Source of the DNA: Luminiphilus syltensis NOR5-1B | GTDB taxonomy: Bacteria > Pseudomonadota > Gammaproteobacteria > Pseudomonadales > Halieaceae | NCBI RefSeq assembly: GCF_000158175.1 | Contig: NZ_DS999411.1 | Coordinates: 1,526,964-1,590,963 of the forward strand | Direction of reading: 5' to 3' | Length of the DNA stretch: 64,000 nt | Part shown: one piece after another, positions 22,966 through 31,251 of the stretch | Layout of the letters: each line of letters opens with the position of its first letter | How positions within the stretch are numbered: the first letter of the stretch is position 1 | Position numbers and translations under genes: made by a program | Notes under the pieces: model-generated | Database searches by the model: none | What the model was told of the DNA's origin: nothing | What the model saw: only the letters and a program-made list of their open reading frames with translations

Positions 22966-23298
22966 TTAAGTGTTATCGGCAACCTCAGCAGACGGTCCAT
23001 TCTTTTTGACCGACTCAATACCGTTCTCCATGCCAGAGCTGCCAGAATACATCTCGCTCTTGCCAATCACCTGTCCATTTGTGGCCTTCAGAACAAAATA
23101 AGGCTCGCCCCTTTTGGACTCCTTTCGCTCATAACGGGAATCATCACCGGCATTCTTCTGAACCGATGTAATGCCGTTCTCGGCGGCCGACTTACTTTCA
23201 TAGAGTTCACTCGTGAGGATGATTTGGCCATTCCCCGCCTTGAGATTGAACATGTACTTTCCGCTCGGACTTTTCTTCAGATCAAACTTTCCTGCCAT
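22966..23298 (-). CDS. YegP-family (DUF1508) protein
   Basis: The 110-aa product starts MAGKFDLKKSPSGKYMFNLK after GGGAGAAAAATA. It has two tandem DUF1508 repeats: FNLKAGNGQIILTSELYESK (16-36) with its ENGI continuation, and FVLKATNGQVIGKSEMYSGS in the second half with MENGIESVKKN. YegP-like proteins are small beta-alpha folds of unknown function, frequent on mobile elements. It directly abuts the integrase relic. Confidence 0.9.
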   Translation of the reverse strand: MAGKFDLKKSPSGKYMFNLKAGNGQIILTSELYESKSAAENGITSVQKNAGDDSRYERKESKRGEPYFVLKATNGQVIGKSEMYSGSSGMENGIESVKKNGPSAEVADNT

Positions 23299-23404
23299 TA
23301 TTTTTCTCCCTCGATTCCAGGTAGGCAAAGCGCCTGACAGTAGTGTAGACCAAGCGATATAAATTAGGCGATAGCGGGCACAGGAGATGGAGCGAAAATT
23401 GTTG

Positions 23405-23947
23405 CTATCCCTGCTCAGCAGCGCTTTCAAGCCAAGTATCCGTGTTCCCCTTGACGCTCTCCCACACCGCCGTCGGGTTGGGTAGCTGCGGATTGCAGGC
23501 GGCTGCGATGGCGCCCTCAGAAGCGGCCTCATCCAGACCAAGCTCGCCATACAGTTCATCCAGATCTTTGATGCTCTGACAGGCCTCATAAAGTTCATAG
23601 GCGGTCCCTCCAATCAGCGCTGCAATGCCCAGATAGGGGATGGCCTCGGCGGGTATTGCCGCAACGCTGCGGGTAGCCACTCGCTTCGTACGAACACTGA
23701 GGCGGGTGCCGAACTTCCTGACGGCTGCGGTGCGTTTAACAGCCGCACTCTTCTGTTGCTTTATGACCTTGTCTTTGCCAGTCAGGCGCTGGCTCATCAC
23801 GTCCGCCACCGTTTGAACGCCTGCGGCAGTGCTGATCACGCCCGACAGAGCGGCGTTGAATGCAACGCTTGTGAGCGTCAGTAGATTGGTGACGAGGAGG
23901 GACAGTATTACGCCCGTGAGGAACAGGCGGCGGGTCCAGGTAAGCAT
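23405..23947 (-). CDS. Membrane-anchored hypothetical protein, 180 aa
   Basis: An N-terminal membrane helix (about 8-35, FLTGVILSLLVTNLLTLTSV) is followed by a strongly basic region (KDKVIKQQKSAAVKRTAAVR), a second hydrophobic segment (PYLGIAALIGGTAYELYEAC) and an acidic tail. This layout resembles small proteins of filamentous-phage or plasmid immunity regions, but no family is certain. It lies between the integrase relic and the intact integrase. Confidence 0.6.
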   Translation of the reverse strand: MLTWTRRLFLTGVILSLLVTNLLTLTSVAFNAALSGVISTAAGVQTVADVMSQRLTGKDKVIKQQKSAAVKRTAAVRKFGTRLSVRTKRVATRSVAAIPAEAIPYLGIAALIGGTAYELYEACQSIKDLDELYGELGLDEAASEGAIAAACNPQLPNPTAVWESVKGNTDTWLESAAEQG

Positions 23948-24062
23948 GGGTGTGTCTCCGAATTACTGGGGTTAGGTTATCAGGTGTTGAGGGGCTCACG
24001 CGGGCGCGGGCCGGAACCTGCGGGCCCTGGACGTATGCGATAAGGCCTCGGGGATGTGCATG

Positions 24063-24082
24063 GGGGCCCATTGCAGGGCCCC
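24063..24082 (-). terminator. GC-rich hairpin just past the integrase gene
   Basis: GGGGCCC-ATTGCA-GGGCCCC is a perfect 7-bp stem starting 8 bp after the integrase stop. There is no T-tract, so it may be a factor-dependent terminator or part of the attachment region. The homologous flank at 22878 has lost the stem. Confidence 0.4.
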
Positions 24083-24089
24083 GGCATAC

Positions 24090-25265
24090 CTACTCAGCCA
24101 TCGCTGCCTTGATGCGATCACCGGCACTATTGGCAGCGCCTTGCAGGCTCTCTTGCGATAGATGCGAATAGCGCATCGTTACCTTCGGGTCCGAATGGCC
24201 AAGTACTCGTTGAACCTCGTACAGTGAGTGTCCCGAGTTCACGAGTAACGAGGCATGGCTGTGTCGAAGGCAGTGGAGAGTGAAGTTTTCCAGTCCTGCG
24301 GCGTCGCGGATTCCGTACCAGACCTTGTTAATGGTTCCGAGAGGCCCGCGCTTGCCAATGAACAATCGTCCGTCTGGTTGATAGCGCGGCAGGGTCTGCA
24401 GCTCATCCAGCACACCCAGGGCAACATCGTTTAGCGGTATCGACCGAAGCTTTTTCGACTTGCTGTTGGTGGCGTGAACCACCCAGACGCGATTACCTCG
24501 GTCAATGTCAGGCCACTCTGCCGCCAGCATTTCGCCTACACGAGAGCCAGTACAAAGCAGCCAGAGAACAGCACAAGATACTGGACGGTTCTCGTGTGAC
24601 TTGAGTACTGCCAGGAGCCGTCGAAGTTCCACTTCGGATAAATAGCGCTCGACCTCATTAAAGACATTGAACTGCTTCACTCGGGCTGCTGGGTTCGCCT
24701 GCAAGAGCCCCCAATCGACCGCCAAGTTCAGAGCGTGCCGGAGTAGCTTGAGGTGATGATCTGCAGTGGCGGGAGCTATGCCGGATTCCCGCAGCTCATT
24801 GTGGAACTGCTGCACTTCCTGCCGGCTGATGCGATTGATCGGCGTTGCACCGAATCGAGGGCCAAGGCGCAGCCGGTGCATATCCGCATCGTTCTTCCAG
24901 GTACGCTTTTTCTGCTTTGCATGGGGCAGGTAGCTGTGGGTGAAGAAGGCGTTCCAGGTGGGCACAGCTTTGCGCTGCCGGGTGTCTGCTTGGGGGTCGG
25001 AGCCGCTCTGTATATCCGTCCGTAGCTGTTGGGCTCTCGCCCGAGCGGCTTTGAGGCTGATGTCCGAGGCGCGACCGATCTTCACATGGGCCGTTTTTCC
25101 GGCGGCGTTCTTGTAGCGCTGGTAGTAGGTGCCGACAAGACTGGTATCCCGCACCTCCAGGTAGAGGCCCGGGAGGGTCGTGTCGCAGTGCTCGATGCGG
25201 CGCTTGCCTGCTGGAGGCGGGGTGGGTTTATCGCAAAAGCGTTGCGTGAGGTTGATTTTCGGCAT
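24090..25265 (-). CDS. Tyrosine recombinase/integrase
   Basis: The 391-aa product from ATG 25265 (after GGAGGACC) has the P4/SXT-type layout: N-terminal arm-binding DUF4102-like domain (1-90), core-binding SAM-like region (100-200) and catalytic domain with Arg242 (CTGSRVGEM), His331-x-x-Arg334 (HCLRH), His357 (LGHSDP) and the nucleophile Tyr366 (MRYSHL). It should integrate and excise the element at a tRNA 3' end. The gene ends next to a GC-rich hairpin and a relic of a homologous integrase lies 1.2 kb away. Confidence 0.95.
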   Translation of the reverse strand: MPKINLTQRFCDKPTPPPAGKRRIEHCDTTLPGLYLEVRDTSLVGTYYQRYKNAAGKTAHVKIGRASDISLKAARARAQQLRTDIQSGSDPQADTRQRKAVPTWNAFFTHSYLPHAKQKKRTWKNDADMHRLRLGPRFGATPINRISRQEVQQFHNELRESGIAPATADHHLKLLRHALNLAVDWGLLQANPAARVKQFNVFNEVERYLSEVELRRLLAVLKSHENRPVSCAVLWLLCTGSRVGEMLAAEWPDIDRGNRVWVVHATNSKSKKLRSIPLNDVALGVLDELQTLPRYQPDGRLFIGKRGPLGTINKVWYGIRDAAGLENFTLHCLRHSHASLLVNSGHSLYEVQRVLGHSDPKVTMRYSHLSQESLQGAANSAGDRIKAAMAE

Positions 25266-25382
25266 GGGGAGGTCCTCCGTAGTTGCCGGGGTGATGGTTA
25301 ATGGCGTTAGTGCCGGGTTGGGTGGTGCCTGCGACGAAGTAATTGGTACAGGCAGTGATTCAGAAATTGGCCAGACAGATAG

Positions 25383-25421
25383 TGACAAAACCGACGAAAC
25401 TGAGTTTTGGCGGTTTTGTCA
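25383..25421. promoter_or_regulatory. Inverted pair of the 18-bp element motif
   Basis: TGACAAAACCGACGAAAC (25383-25400), a TGA spacer and GTTTTGGCGGTTTTGTCA (25404-25421) make a near-perfect 39-bp palindrome between the replication gene's stop and the integrase's start. Single copies of the same motif recur at four other places in the module. Position and symmetry suit an operator for the integrase or a replication-protein binding site (inference). Confidence 0.55.
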
Positions 25422-25439
25422 TATCCTCCCTGGTGCATC

Positions 25440-27824
25440 TTAGGATTTGTCGGGGATGCCCGGGTTCCAGCGGTAGCGTGAAGTCGGACGCCCACCCTCG
25501 GGGCGTTGCGTCTTGATAACCGAGAGGTAACGATGCTCGACGAGGAGTTCCAGCGCTACCGTGACAGCCGAACCAGACGTCATTCCAGCCCAATTTTTCC
25601 GAGAAACGTCCCGGGCTGCGAATAGCTCCGGCAGCTTGTTTCTGCGAGCTAGAATAGTTTTGGCGTTGGACACAGCCTGCGTATTGGAGACACTGTAAAT
25701 CCGCTCGGCATGGGAGATTAGGTAATCTGCCCAGAGTAGGGCACGCAGCGTCGCCTCATCGCCCACTGCTTTGCGCCCACCGTCCAGAAGCTCAAACAGA
25801 AGAGCCAGGCCAGCTACGGTCTTCGGCAACTTCTGGAGGTGGCTCTGCAGCACAGGGTGGTCCTCGTCGCTGCGAATGCGTTGTTGCAGGGCCTCCATCC
25901 ACGTCCGGTACAATTTTTGAGCGCTTGCGGTGAAGCGCAGTGCGGGCAGGGCATCTTTGGAATCTGTAGTGGGGATATCATGCAGCGCCTTAAGCGCATT
26001 TGAATAAGCTTGGTAGGCAGCCTCATCTCGTGGCTTGTCTATCCACTTCCAGCTACTCCGCACATCGGGCCACACCGAGAGCTGAAAGCGTTGGATAAGT
26101 CCATCGTCAGTCGTGCCGTTTAGGGCGGCCTGAATGACGGGTGCGAGCTTGCTCGGCTGGATGCCACCGAGGATGCTTAGAATGCAGCGCTCAATCCGGA
26201 CAGTTCCACGACCAATCCGGTCCCAAACGAAGGGGTTCTGTCCTTCAAAACACTCCAGATAATACGCACGCTCACCTTGGTGATCTTCGTCCGCCAGCTT
26301 TGCCAACCAGCCAGATAGTTCATCCCGAATGAGTATCAGCCCATTGGGGTTATCACGCATGATTTCCCCCAGTTTTTCGATGGTCGCGTCATTGACGCAA
26401 AGTCGGCGAAGAACTGGCGCCGGTACATCAAACTCGGCCTCGTCCAACAGCTGAAACGCCTTATCGGGGTCTTTTTTATAGAGTTCCTTGGCCTTTTCTC
26501 TAGCTTCTTTTTCTTCTAACTCCGCAACTTCAGCTTGGAACGCGTGCCGTTTTACAGCGGTTTCAAATTCTGCTGCAAGCTCAGTCTCCATATCTTCCAG
26601 GGGTTTCTTGGCCGCGCTTAATGTTGCGGACTTCATGGTGGAGGGACCTCCAACCAATCCCGCCCAGACGGTTGCTACCACCAGCCAGGGATCCAACTGT
26701 TTAGGATGAATCCCGACCTTGCCACCAAGTATTCCCGCAGCCACGGCGACAGCGGCGACGGCCAAATAGTCCGGAGGTATCTGCATACGCTCTGCGCTGG
26801 TAGTGACAAAACCGACGAAACTTCTGGGCAACATGGCCTCAACAAGCGGTTTGACCGGCGGTAGTGTGGTGGTCAGAGGGATGAAACCAACCTCCTCAGT
26901 GGTAGCAGGCAATTCACCAATATCGGCCGAGGACTGAGCCTTGGGGCACCCGGCAAGGTCGTTGAAGTCAGTGCACTCGCAATCCGAGCAGGGAAACAGT
27001 GGACGCTTTAGACCGGCGCCAGTGATATCGGCAGCGAGGTATGCATAGGCCAGTCCAGGATTTCCCCGAGTACGTCGGTCATCATCTGCCGCGACTATGA
27101 TGGTCACCTCCGACGGTAATACCCGCCGCAACTGTTGTGCGACCTCGACCAGGTTGCTGGCATTCATAGCCGCTGCCACGGGCCAGCCCAGGGATTGATT
27201 CAGAGTCACTCCGGTCGCCCATCCCTCGCAGACGACGATGCTGCCCTGGTTCGGGAGGGTGTCAGCTCCGATCAGTGCAAAGTTGCCAGATACCTCGGCA
27301 TCTTTCTGGAAGCGTTTCTTGCCGCTGGGGTGAATCTTCTGGACATTGCGGACTTCACCCTCAACATTCTGCAGGGGGATCAGCAAGTGCTCGCCGTACT
27401 GTCGGGCGTTCGAAGGCGGGACTTGCTTCTTCAGGAGATACGCATGGTCCGCCCGCGGATTACCGGCTTGGTCCAGCATGGCGCGCACCTTGTTCGCCGC
27501 TGCATCCTGGTCCCGGCGGCGTTGCTCGGCATTCGCCGCAAAAGCAGTGGCTATTTTCTCCGAGAGCCGCTGGTGTTCCTCTTGCGTGATCGACGCGGCA
27601 GTATCGCCGAACCAATAGTACTTCTCGTCAGTGGCCCAGTTGCCGTAGCAGCCGAAAGAGCCATCGGGCGTCAGCATCGCAAAGCAGTTGCGATTGCCCC
27701 TGCGCTTCTCCGGGTCTTCGAAGCGATGGAATTTGCCATCGAGGGGCGCCTCAATCGAGCAGCCGAGGCGCTCTTCCATAAAGGCGGCGAATTGTTCAGC
27801 GGGGTTGATTTTGGGGTCTGGCAT
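25440..27824 (-). CDS. Toprim-DUF3987 replication protein (primase/helicase-like)
   Basis: The 794-aa protein begins with a small DNA-binding region, followed by a Toprim domain (VVCEGWATG, 197-205; acidic cluster ADDD, 246-249) as in P4-alpha-type primases. Next is a DUF3987 ATPase-like region with a Walker A-like GGPSTMKSA (392-400) and IRDELSGWLAKL further on. Such proteins start replication of satellites and small integrative elements. The first gene after the integrase, read in the same direction. The segment SFVGFVTTS (335-343) is encoded by a copy of the dispersed 18-bp motif. Confidence 0.85.
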   Translation of the reverse strand: MPDPKINPAEQFAAFMEERLGCSIEAPLDGKFHRFEDPEKRRGNRNCFAMLTPDGSFGCYGNWATDEKYYWFGDTAASITQEEHQRLSEKIATAFAANAEQRRRDQDAAANKVRAMLDQAGNPRADHAYLLKKQVPPSNARQYGEHLLIPLQNVEGEVRNVQKIHPSGKKRFQKDAEVSGNFALIGADTLPNQGSIVVCEGWATGVTLNQSLGWPVAAAMNASNLVEVAQQLRRVLPSEVTIIVAADDDRRTRGNPGLAYAYLAADITGAGLKRPLFPCSDCECTDFNDLAGCPKAQSSADIGELPATTEEVGFIPLTTTLPPVKPLVEAMLPRSFVGFVTTSAERMQIPPDYLAVAAVAVAAGILGGKVGIHPKQLDPWLVVATVWAGLVGGPSTMKSATLSAAKKPLEDMETELAAEFETAVKRHAFQAEVAELEEKEAREKAKELYKKDPDKAFQLLDEAEFDVPAPVLRRLCVNDATIEKLGEIMRDNPNGLILIRDELSGWLAKLADEDHQGERAYYLECFEGQNPFVWDRIGRGTVRIERCILSILGGIQPSKLAPVIQAALNGTTDDGLIQRFQLSVWPDVRSSWKWIDKPRDEAAYQAYSNALKALHDIPTTDSKDALPALRFTASAQKLYRTWMEALQQRIRSDEDHPVLQSHLQKLPKTVAGLALLFELLDGGRKAVGDEATLRALLWADYLISHAERIYSVSNTQAVSNAKTILARRNKLPELFAARDVSRKNWAGMTSGSAVTVALELLVEHRYLSVIKTQRPEGGRPTSRYRWNPGIPDKS
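26804..26821 (-). repeat. Dispersed 18-bp motif GTTTCGTCGGTTTTGTCA, copy in DUF3987 gene
   Basis: An exact copy, on the minus strand, inside the coding sequence of the replication protein (codes SFVGFVTT). The other copies are at 25383-25400 (minus), 28103-28119, 29669-29685 and 30744-30761 (plus). Confidence 0.8.
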
Positions 27825-27978
27825 CGTGCGTTCCTCATTGATTGGAATGCAGCGATTACGCCGATATTTACATTGAGAAGCTCGGGTAGCAAACCATAGA
27901 AACGGGGGAGCTCATCTCCCCCAAACACGTAAGCGGCTGATACGCGGTAGTTTTTTCGCCCCCAAAAGATACGCCTGC

Positions 27979-29112
27979 TTATGGGTCCTTGAGGCGTTTA
28001 TGGACTGCTATCTCCAAGCAGCGGCGGAGAGTGTCGTCATCGACGATCTTATGTTGGCGGTCGATTGAGAGGAACACGGCAAAGGATCGGAAAACTGTGT
28101 CGGTTTCGTCGGTTTTGTCGGTAGTGGTCCCGCCATTCTTCCGAAGCCGGGCATCGATGGCAGTAGCCGTCCAGTAGATTGTTCGGTAGTACCCGGGGAG
28201 AGCTTTTTCCGTTTGAGCCTTGCTGGGCCCTCCTTGCCCCTCAATCAGCGCAAGAACGATACCAATCTGCCTTCGAGCGCCTTCCGAATCGTCTTCGGCT
28301 GTAGAGTCGATAGCATCCTTCACGATCGCTGCGGCAAGAGGGCGGGCCGCGAGATTTCCGTTGCGCAAGAACTTGCTCGTTGGCCTTTGCGCTGTCGGCT
28401 GCCCGGGTTTCCAGCGAGGGCAAGCGAGCAGCATAAATTGTCGGATGAGATCGGCAAGCACGCGCTGGGCTATCGCGATTTCGGTGTTCGGAACTTCCTG
28501 CTTCCCGTTATCACTGTCTCCCTTTGAAGCTTCTGGTTCGGAATCGCGTCGCTCTTTTCCAAGGGGTGCCCATTCGTTGATATCGAGCTCAAATGTGTCA
28601 AGCGCCCAGCGATACACGCTATCGGTGATGAGCTTGTCGGCGTAGATGTCATCAGGAAAACTCGGGTCTTCCACCCTGTGTATGCGTAGGAGGCCCGTCT
28701 GTTCTCCCCTCGCGTGGAGATCGGCCGCGATGGCAAAGTCCCGTCGAATCTTTGCAGCGGTCTCCAACAGTTTTTCAATCTCAGCGGCCTCTTCCTGTGC
28801 TTCTGGCGTCAGCGGTGAGGATGAGCTCAGGGCTTGGAGGCGCCGCTCCAAGCTTTGTTGAATGAAGTTAGGTCCGCTGTGGATATCAACCGGTTCAAGG
28901 TTGGTCACGCGACCTTTTGCCAGATAGCCGATGATCGTATCTATTGCGTCTTCGAGGTGAATGGTCGCGCCGTCCACAGTGTCGAGATCCGACAACTTCT
29001 CAGCCCCTATAGGTACAAGAAAGAGTCTATTGAACCGAAGACTGACTCTTTGCGCCACTGCAATTGCGTTGTTGACGTTCAGCGGGGAGTGGACGGCCTC
29101 AGGTCTGCTCAT
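27979..29112 (-). CDS. Hypothetical protein of the element, 377 aa
   Basis: I do not recognise a family. The protein is largely helical, with a coiled-coil-prone stretch (EEAAEIEKLLETAAKIRRDF, about 120-140), a central polar linker rich in Glu/Ser/Asp and a C-terminal helical domain. The linker before the last domain reads TTTDKTDET, encoded by a copy of the dispersed 18-bp motif. It lies between the replication protein and ArdB in the same leftward run, so a part in replication or regulation of the element is plausible (inference). Confidence 0.65.
   Translation of the reverse strand: MSRPEAVHSPLNVNNAIAVAQRVSLRFNRLFLVPIGAEKLSDLDTVDGATIHLEDAIDTIIGYLAKGRVTNLEPVDIHSGPNFIQQSLERRLQALSSSSPLTPEAQEEAAEIEKLLETAAKIRRDFAIAADLHARGEQTGLLRIHRVEDPSFPDDIYADKLITDSVYRWALDTFELDINEWAPLGKERRDSEPEASKGDSDNGKQEVPNTEIAIAQRVLADLIRQFMLLACPRWKPGQPTAQRPTSKFLRNGNLAARPLAAAIVKDAIDSTAEDDSEGARRQIGIVLALIEGQGGPSKAQTEKALPGYYRTIYWTATAIDARLRKNGGTTTDKTDETDTVFRSFAVFLSIDRQHKIVDDDTLRRCLEIAVHKRLKDP
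28103..28119 (+). repeat. Dispersed 18-bp motif, copy in the 377-aa gene
   Basis: GTTTCGTCGGTTTTGTC on the plus strand, followed by GGTAGTGGT. It lies inside the coding sequence, where the minus strand reads DKTDET. Confidence 0.8.
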
Positions 29113-29265
29113 GCTAAAGACCAGAGAGCAGCCCCGAAGCCGGGATTGAAAAACCTATCGTGCGCCACTGGCTTGCAGTGCAAGTCGACCAAGACCGGTA
29201 TCATATAGCCAGATGCATGACATCAGATGGATTCAATCGCTTTTTCACGATAACAGGGGTGTGCC

Positions 29266-29697
29266 TCAGTCGGTCGCCCGCAGCACTCCCTCGACCTCCG
29301 GATGCTCCATCATCCAATGCCGCAGCCGGTGGTAGTGCTCGGCGCAGGTCCGGGCGACACTCTCGGGACCCCTGAAGCTGAGGTGGCTGTAGGCCGTCAG
29401 GCAGCTGACGATGCCGAGGGCATCCGCGGAGAGCTGACCGGACCAGCCGTTCATGCTGTGGACCTCATAGGGCTCCTCGGCATCCGGTGCCATGTAGAAG
29501 CCCCCATCGGCGAGGCGCCAAAACCGCCAAAACCCACCGGTGTAGGCCGGGGCCATCCGGTCGGTAGTGGCGTAGATGGCGGGCTCCAGGCGCAGCGGGA
29601 AGTAGGGGCCGAACAGCGAGCCGGTGAAGGCAGCGCGGGCGTCTTCGACAAGTTCAGTGCGGCCGAGGGTTTCGTCGGTTTTGTCGGTAGTTGTCAT
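29266..29697 (-). CDS. ArdB/KlcA-family antirestriction protein
   Basis: The 143-aa protein shows the family's order: LFGPYFPLRLEPAIYATTDR (about 28-48), the aromatic YTGGFWRFWRLADGGFYMAP block (about 53-72), SADALGIVSCLTAYSHLSF and HYHRLRHWMMEHPE near the end. ArdB and KlcA inhibit type I restriction and help an entering element survive. The start at 29697 follows GGAGATACCC. Its first residues, TTTDKTDET, come from a copy of the dispersed motif and are not part of the family core. Confidence 0.88.
   Translation of the reverse strand: MTTTDKTDETLGRTELVEDARAAFTGSLFGPYFPLRLEPAIYATTDRMAPAYTGGFWRFWRLADGGFYMAPDAEEPYEVHSMNGWSGQLSADALGIVSCLTAYSHLSFRGPESVARTCAEHYHRLRHWMMEHPEVEGVLRATD
29669..29685 (+). 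repeat. Dispersed 18-bp motif, copy at the ardB 5' end
   Basis: GTTTCGTCGGTTTTGTC on the plus strand followed by GGTAGTTGT. It starts four codons into the antirestriction gene and encodes its DKTDET segment. Confidence 0.8.
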
Positions 29698-29848
29698 GGG
29701 TATCTCCAAGAAGTTGTATGTAGGGGAACTCCCACCAACCCGTTGGACGCAGGCGCTATGTCCAAGGGGTTGGCAGGAGCAGAGGGGATGAAGAACGGTG
29801 TTCAGGCCCTCGCCAGCGCGCGAGGCGCCAACGCGCAGGCCTTATTGG

Positions 29849-30088
29849 CTATGGGTGTGTCGCCGGGGGATGACATACCCCCAGTTCCAACTCCTTCAGC
29901 CGCAGATAAGCCATCAGGTATGCCTCCAGCACCCCGGGCGGATGCTCGGCGAACTCGGCGTCGAGGATGGCAATCGCGATCATCTCGTAGCGGTCATACA
30001 GGTCCTGCGGGGAGCCGGGACAGCCCGGAAGAAGCGCAACGGCTTCCTCCAGGCGAGCGCCGACCTCCGCCAGTGAGCGGATAGTCAT
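29849..30088 (-). CDS. Small hypothetical protein, 79 aa (paralogue of 97-357)
   Basis: Residues 1-70 match the 86-aa protein at 97-357 with few changes (for example MTIRSLAEVGARLEEAVALL). The C-terminus differs and is shorter, ending CHPPATHP, so the 3' ends of the two copies were reshaped independently. The same upstream AGGAGATA site is present. Function unknown. Confidence 0.7.
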   Translation of the reverse strand: MTIRSLAEVGARLEEAVALLPGCPGSPQDLYDRYEMIAIAILDAEFAEHPPGVLEAYLMAYLRLKELELGVCHPPATHP

Positions 30089-30153
30089 AGTTATCTCCTA
30101 TTAAAGTTGAGGTTTAGATTGGTGTTACTGATGCCCAGAACGGGCGAGGGGGG

Positions 30154-30327
30154 TCAGGCGTACTGGGGGGTGTCCCGGCAGTCCTGGAGTAAATCGTGCC
30201 AGGGGTCGAGATCAGTTCCCGCCATGATCTTGGCCTGATCATTCACGACCTGGGCAAAGTCCTCGGGGGGTACTTCCCAGGCAGCAACGATCTCCATGGC
30301 TTCAGCAATGTAGTCTTCATAGGTCAT
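30154..30327 (-). CDS. Small hypothetical protein, 57 aa (paralogue of 422-595)
   Basis: From ATG at 30327 the frame gives MTYEDYIAEAMEIVAAWEVP and ends RDTPQYA, the same length as its partner. From residue 19 to the end the two proteins appear identical, which signals purifying selection or recent exchange. It starts 1 bp after the stop of the 60-aa membrane protein gene. Confidence 0.7.
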   Translation of the reverse strand: MTYEDYIAEAMEIVAAWEVPPEDFAQVVNDQAKIMAGTDLDPWHDLLQDCRDTPQYA

Positions 30328-30328
30328 A

Positions 30329-30511
30329 TCAGTGTTTCCTTTCGTAGTAGCGATAAGCGAGATAAGTCAGACCGCCGAGGGCGATCAGGAGAGCGACGAC
30401 GGGGTACATCGACGCGAGTAAGGCCGCGAGAGCAGCCGAGAAGAACCACAGCGATCCCGACAGAAAGCCGAGAACGACTGCGGCAAACAGCAGTAGAGAG
30501 AGCAAAGGCAT
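30329..30511 (-). CDS. Small two-helix membrane protein, 60 aa (paralogue of 597-779)
   Basis: Same length, same MPLLSLLLF start and same YRYYERKH tail as the protein at 597-779, while the hydrophobic core has changed at many positions with its hydrophobic character preserved. That pattern fits a membrane anchor whose ends matter. Function unknown. Confidence 0.7.
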   Translation of the reverse strand: MPLLSLLLFAAVVLGFLSGSLWFFSAALAALLASMYPVVALLIALGGLTYLAYRYYERKH

Positions 30512-30723
30512 CTCCTTGAGTTGGTGAGTTGAGGGAATGGGATTTTTGCTGCGCGCAGGGCAGAGTCCCGACGTTGCGTCGGAAAGGTCGAAATAGGTTC
30601 TACGTTTTGGTGAGTGCCGGATTGCCCTCAGGAAAGGGGCTTACGCTTCAGGGGCTTGCCGAGGGCGTAGCGGATTCACCATCCGACTACAGATTTGGCG
30701 GTGTTCTCCGAAGAGTGCTGGGA
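30512..30723. other. Conserved non-coding stretch, second copy
   Basis: Aligns with 780-991. The hairpin around CCGAC-GTTGC-GTCGG (30568-30582) is kept, and a CGGATTCACCATCCG form of the second hairpin lies near 30670-30686. No gene is supported. Confidence 0.45.
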
Positions 30724-31251
30724 CTAATTGGCAGTCGCGGACGGTTTCGTCGGTTTTGTCATACGGGTGCCTGCTTTCGCCTTAGCCTGGGCCCGAGGCT
30801 GCCGCGGGTTGCTATGGGGTGCCTTCGTAGCGTGCACCGTCTCCAGGAACGCTGCGACATCGCCGAGCTCGTACTGCCGCCGCTTGCCGGCCAAGAGCCG
30901 AACGACGCCCTCGCACAGCAGGGCAGCCAACAGGAAGCTGGGGGTGTTTACGGACTTGCCCTGGAACAGCGACCGCAGGGCCATGCTGGTAATCGGTCTT
31001 TCCTCAGGCCACTCCTCCAGGGCAGCCTGAATAGCCTGGAAGCTGACCCATTCATCGCTGAAGAAGCCACCGCCAGAGTTCTTAGCGATACGCCAGTGCA
31101 GGGCTCCGGCGGCATCAGTGCCGAGTTCGTAGTCCAGCTTTCCGCGACCCTCCAGGGATTTGGTTGATGCCTTCTTGATGACGGTGATGGAGGGGGTTCC
31201 GGGGGTTTTGGGGTTCTTGTCGGTGGTCTTTCGCTTGCTTGTGGTAGCCAT
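30724..31251 (-). CDS. Hypothetical protein, 175 aa, basic tail (paralogue of 992-1519)
   Basis: The core is shared with the protein at 992-1519, including GKLDYELGTD, FFSDEW and LLAGKRRQYELGDVAAFL. The tail differs: here it ends in TRMTKPTKPSATAN because a copy of the dispersed 18-bp motif occupies the coding end. Upstream AAAGGAG precedes the start. Function unknown. Confidence 0.7.
   Translation of the reverse strand: MATTSKRKTTDKNPKTPGTPSITVIKKASTKSLEGRGKLDYELGTDAAGALHWRIAKNSGGGFFSDEWVSFQAIQAALEEWPEERPITSMALRSLFQGKSVNTPSFLLAALLCEGVVRLLAGKRRQYELGDVAAFLETVHATKAPHSNPRQPRAQAKAKAGTRMTKPTKPSATAN
30744..30761 (+). repeat. Dispersed 18-bp motif, copy at the 3' end of the 175-aa gene
   Basis: GTTTCGTCGGTTTTGTCA, exact, within the last codons of the gene at 30724-31251. 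The corresponding position in the paralogue (about 1000-1030) has unrelated sequence, so the motif was gained or lost here after duplication. Confidence 0.8.
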
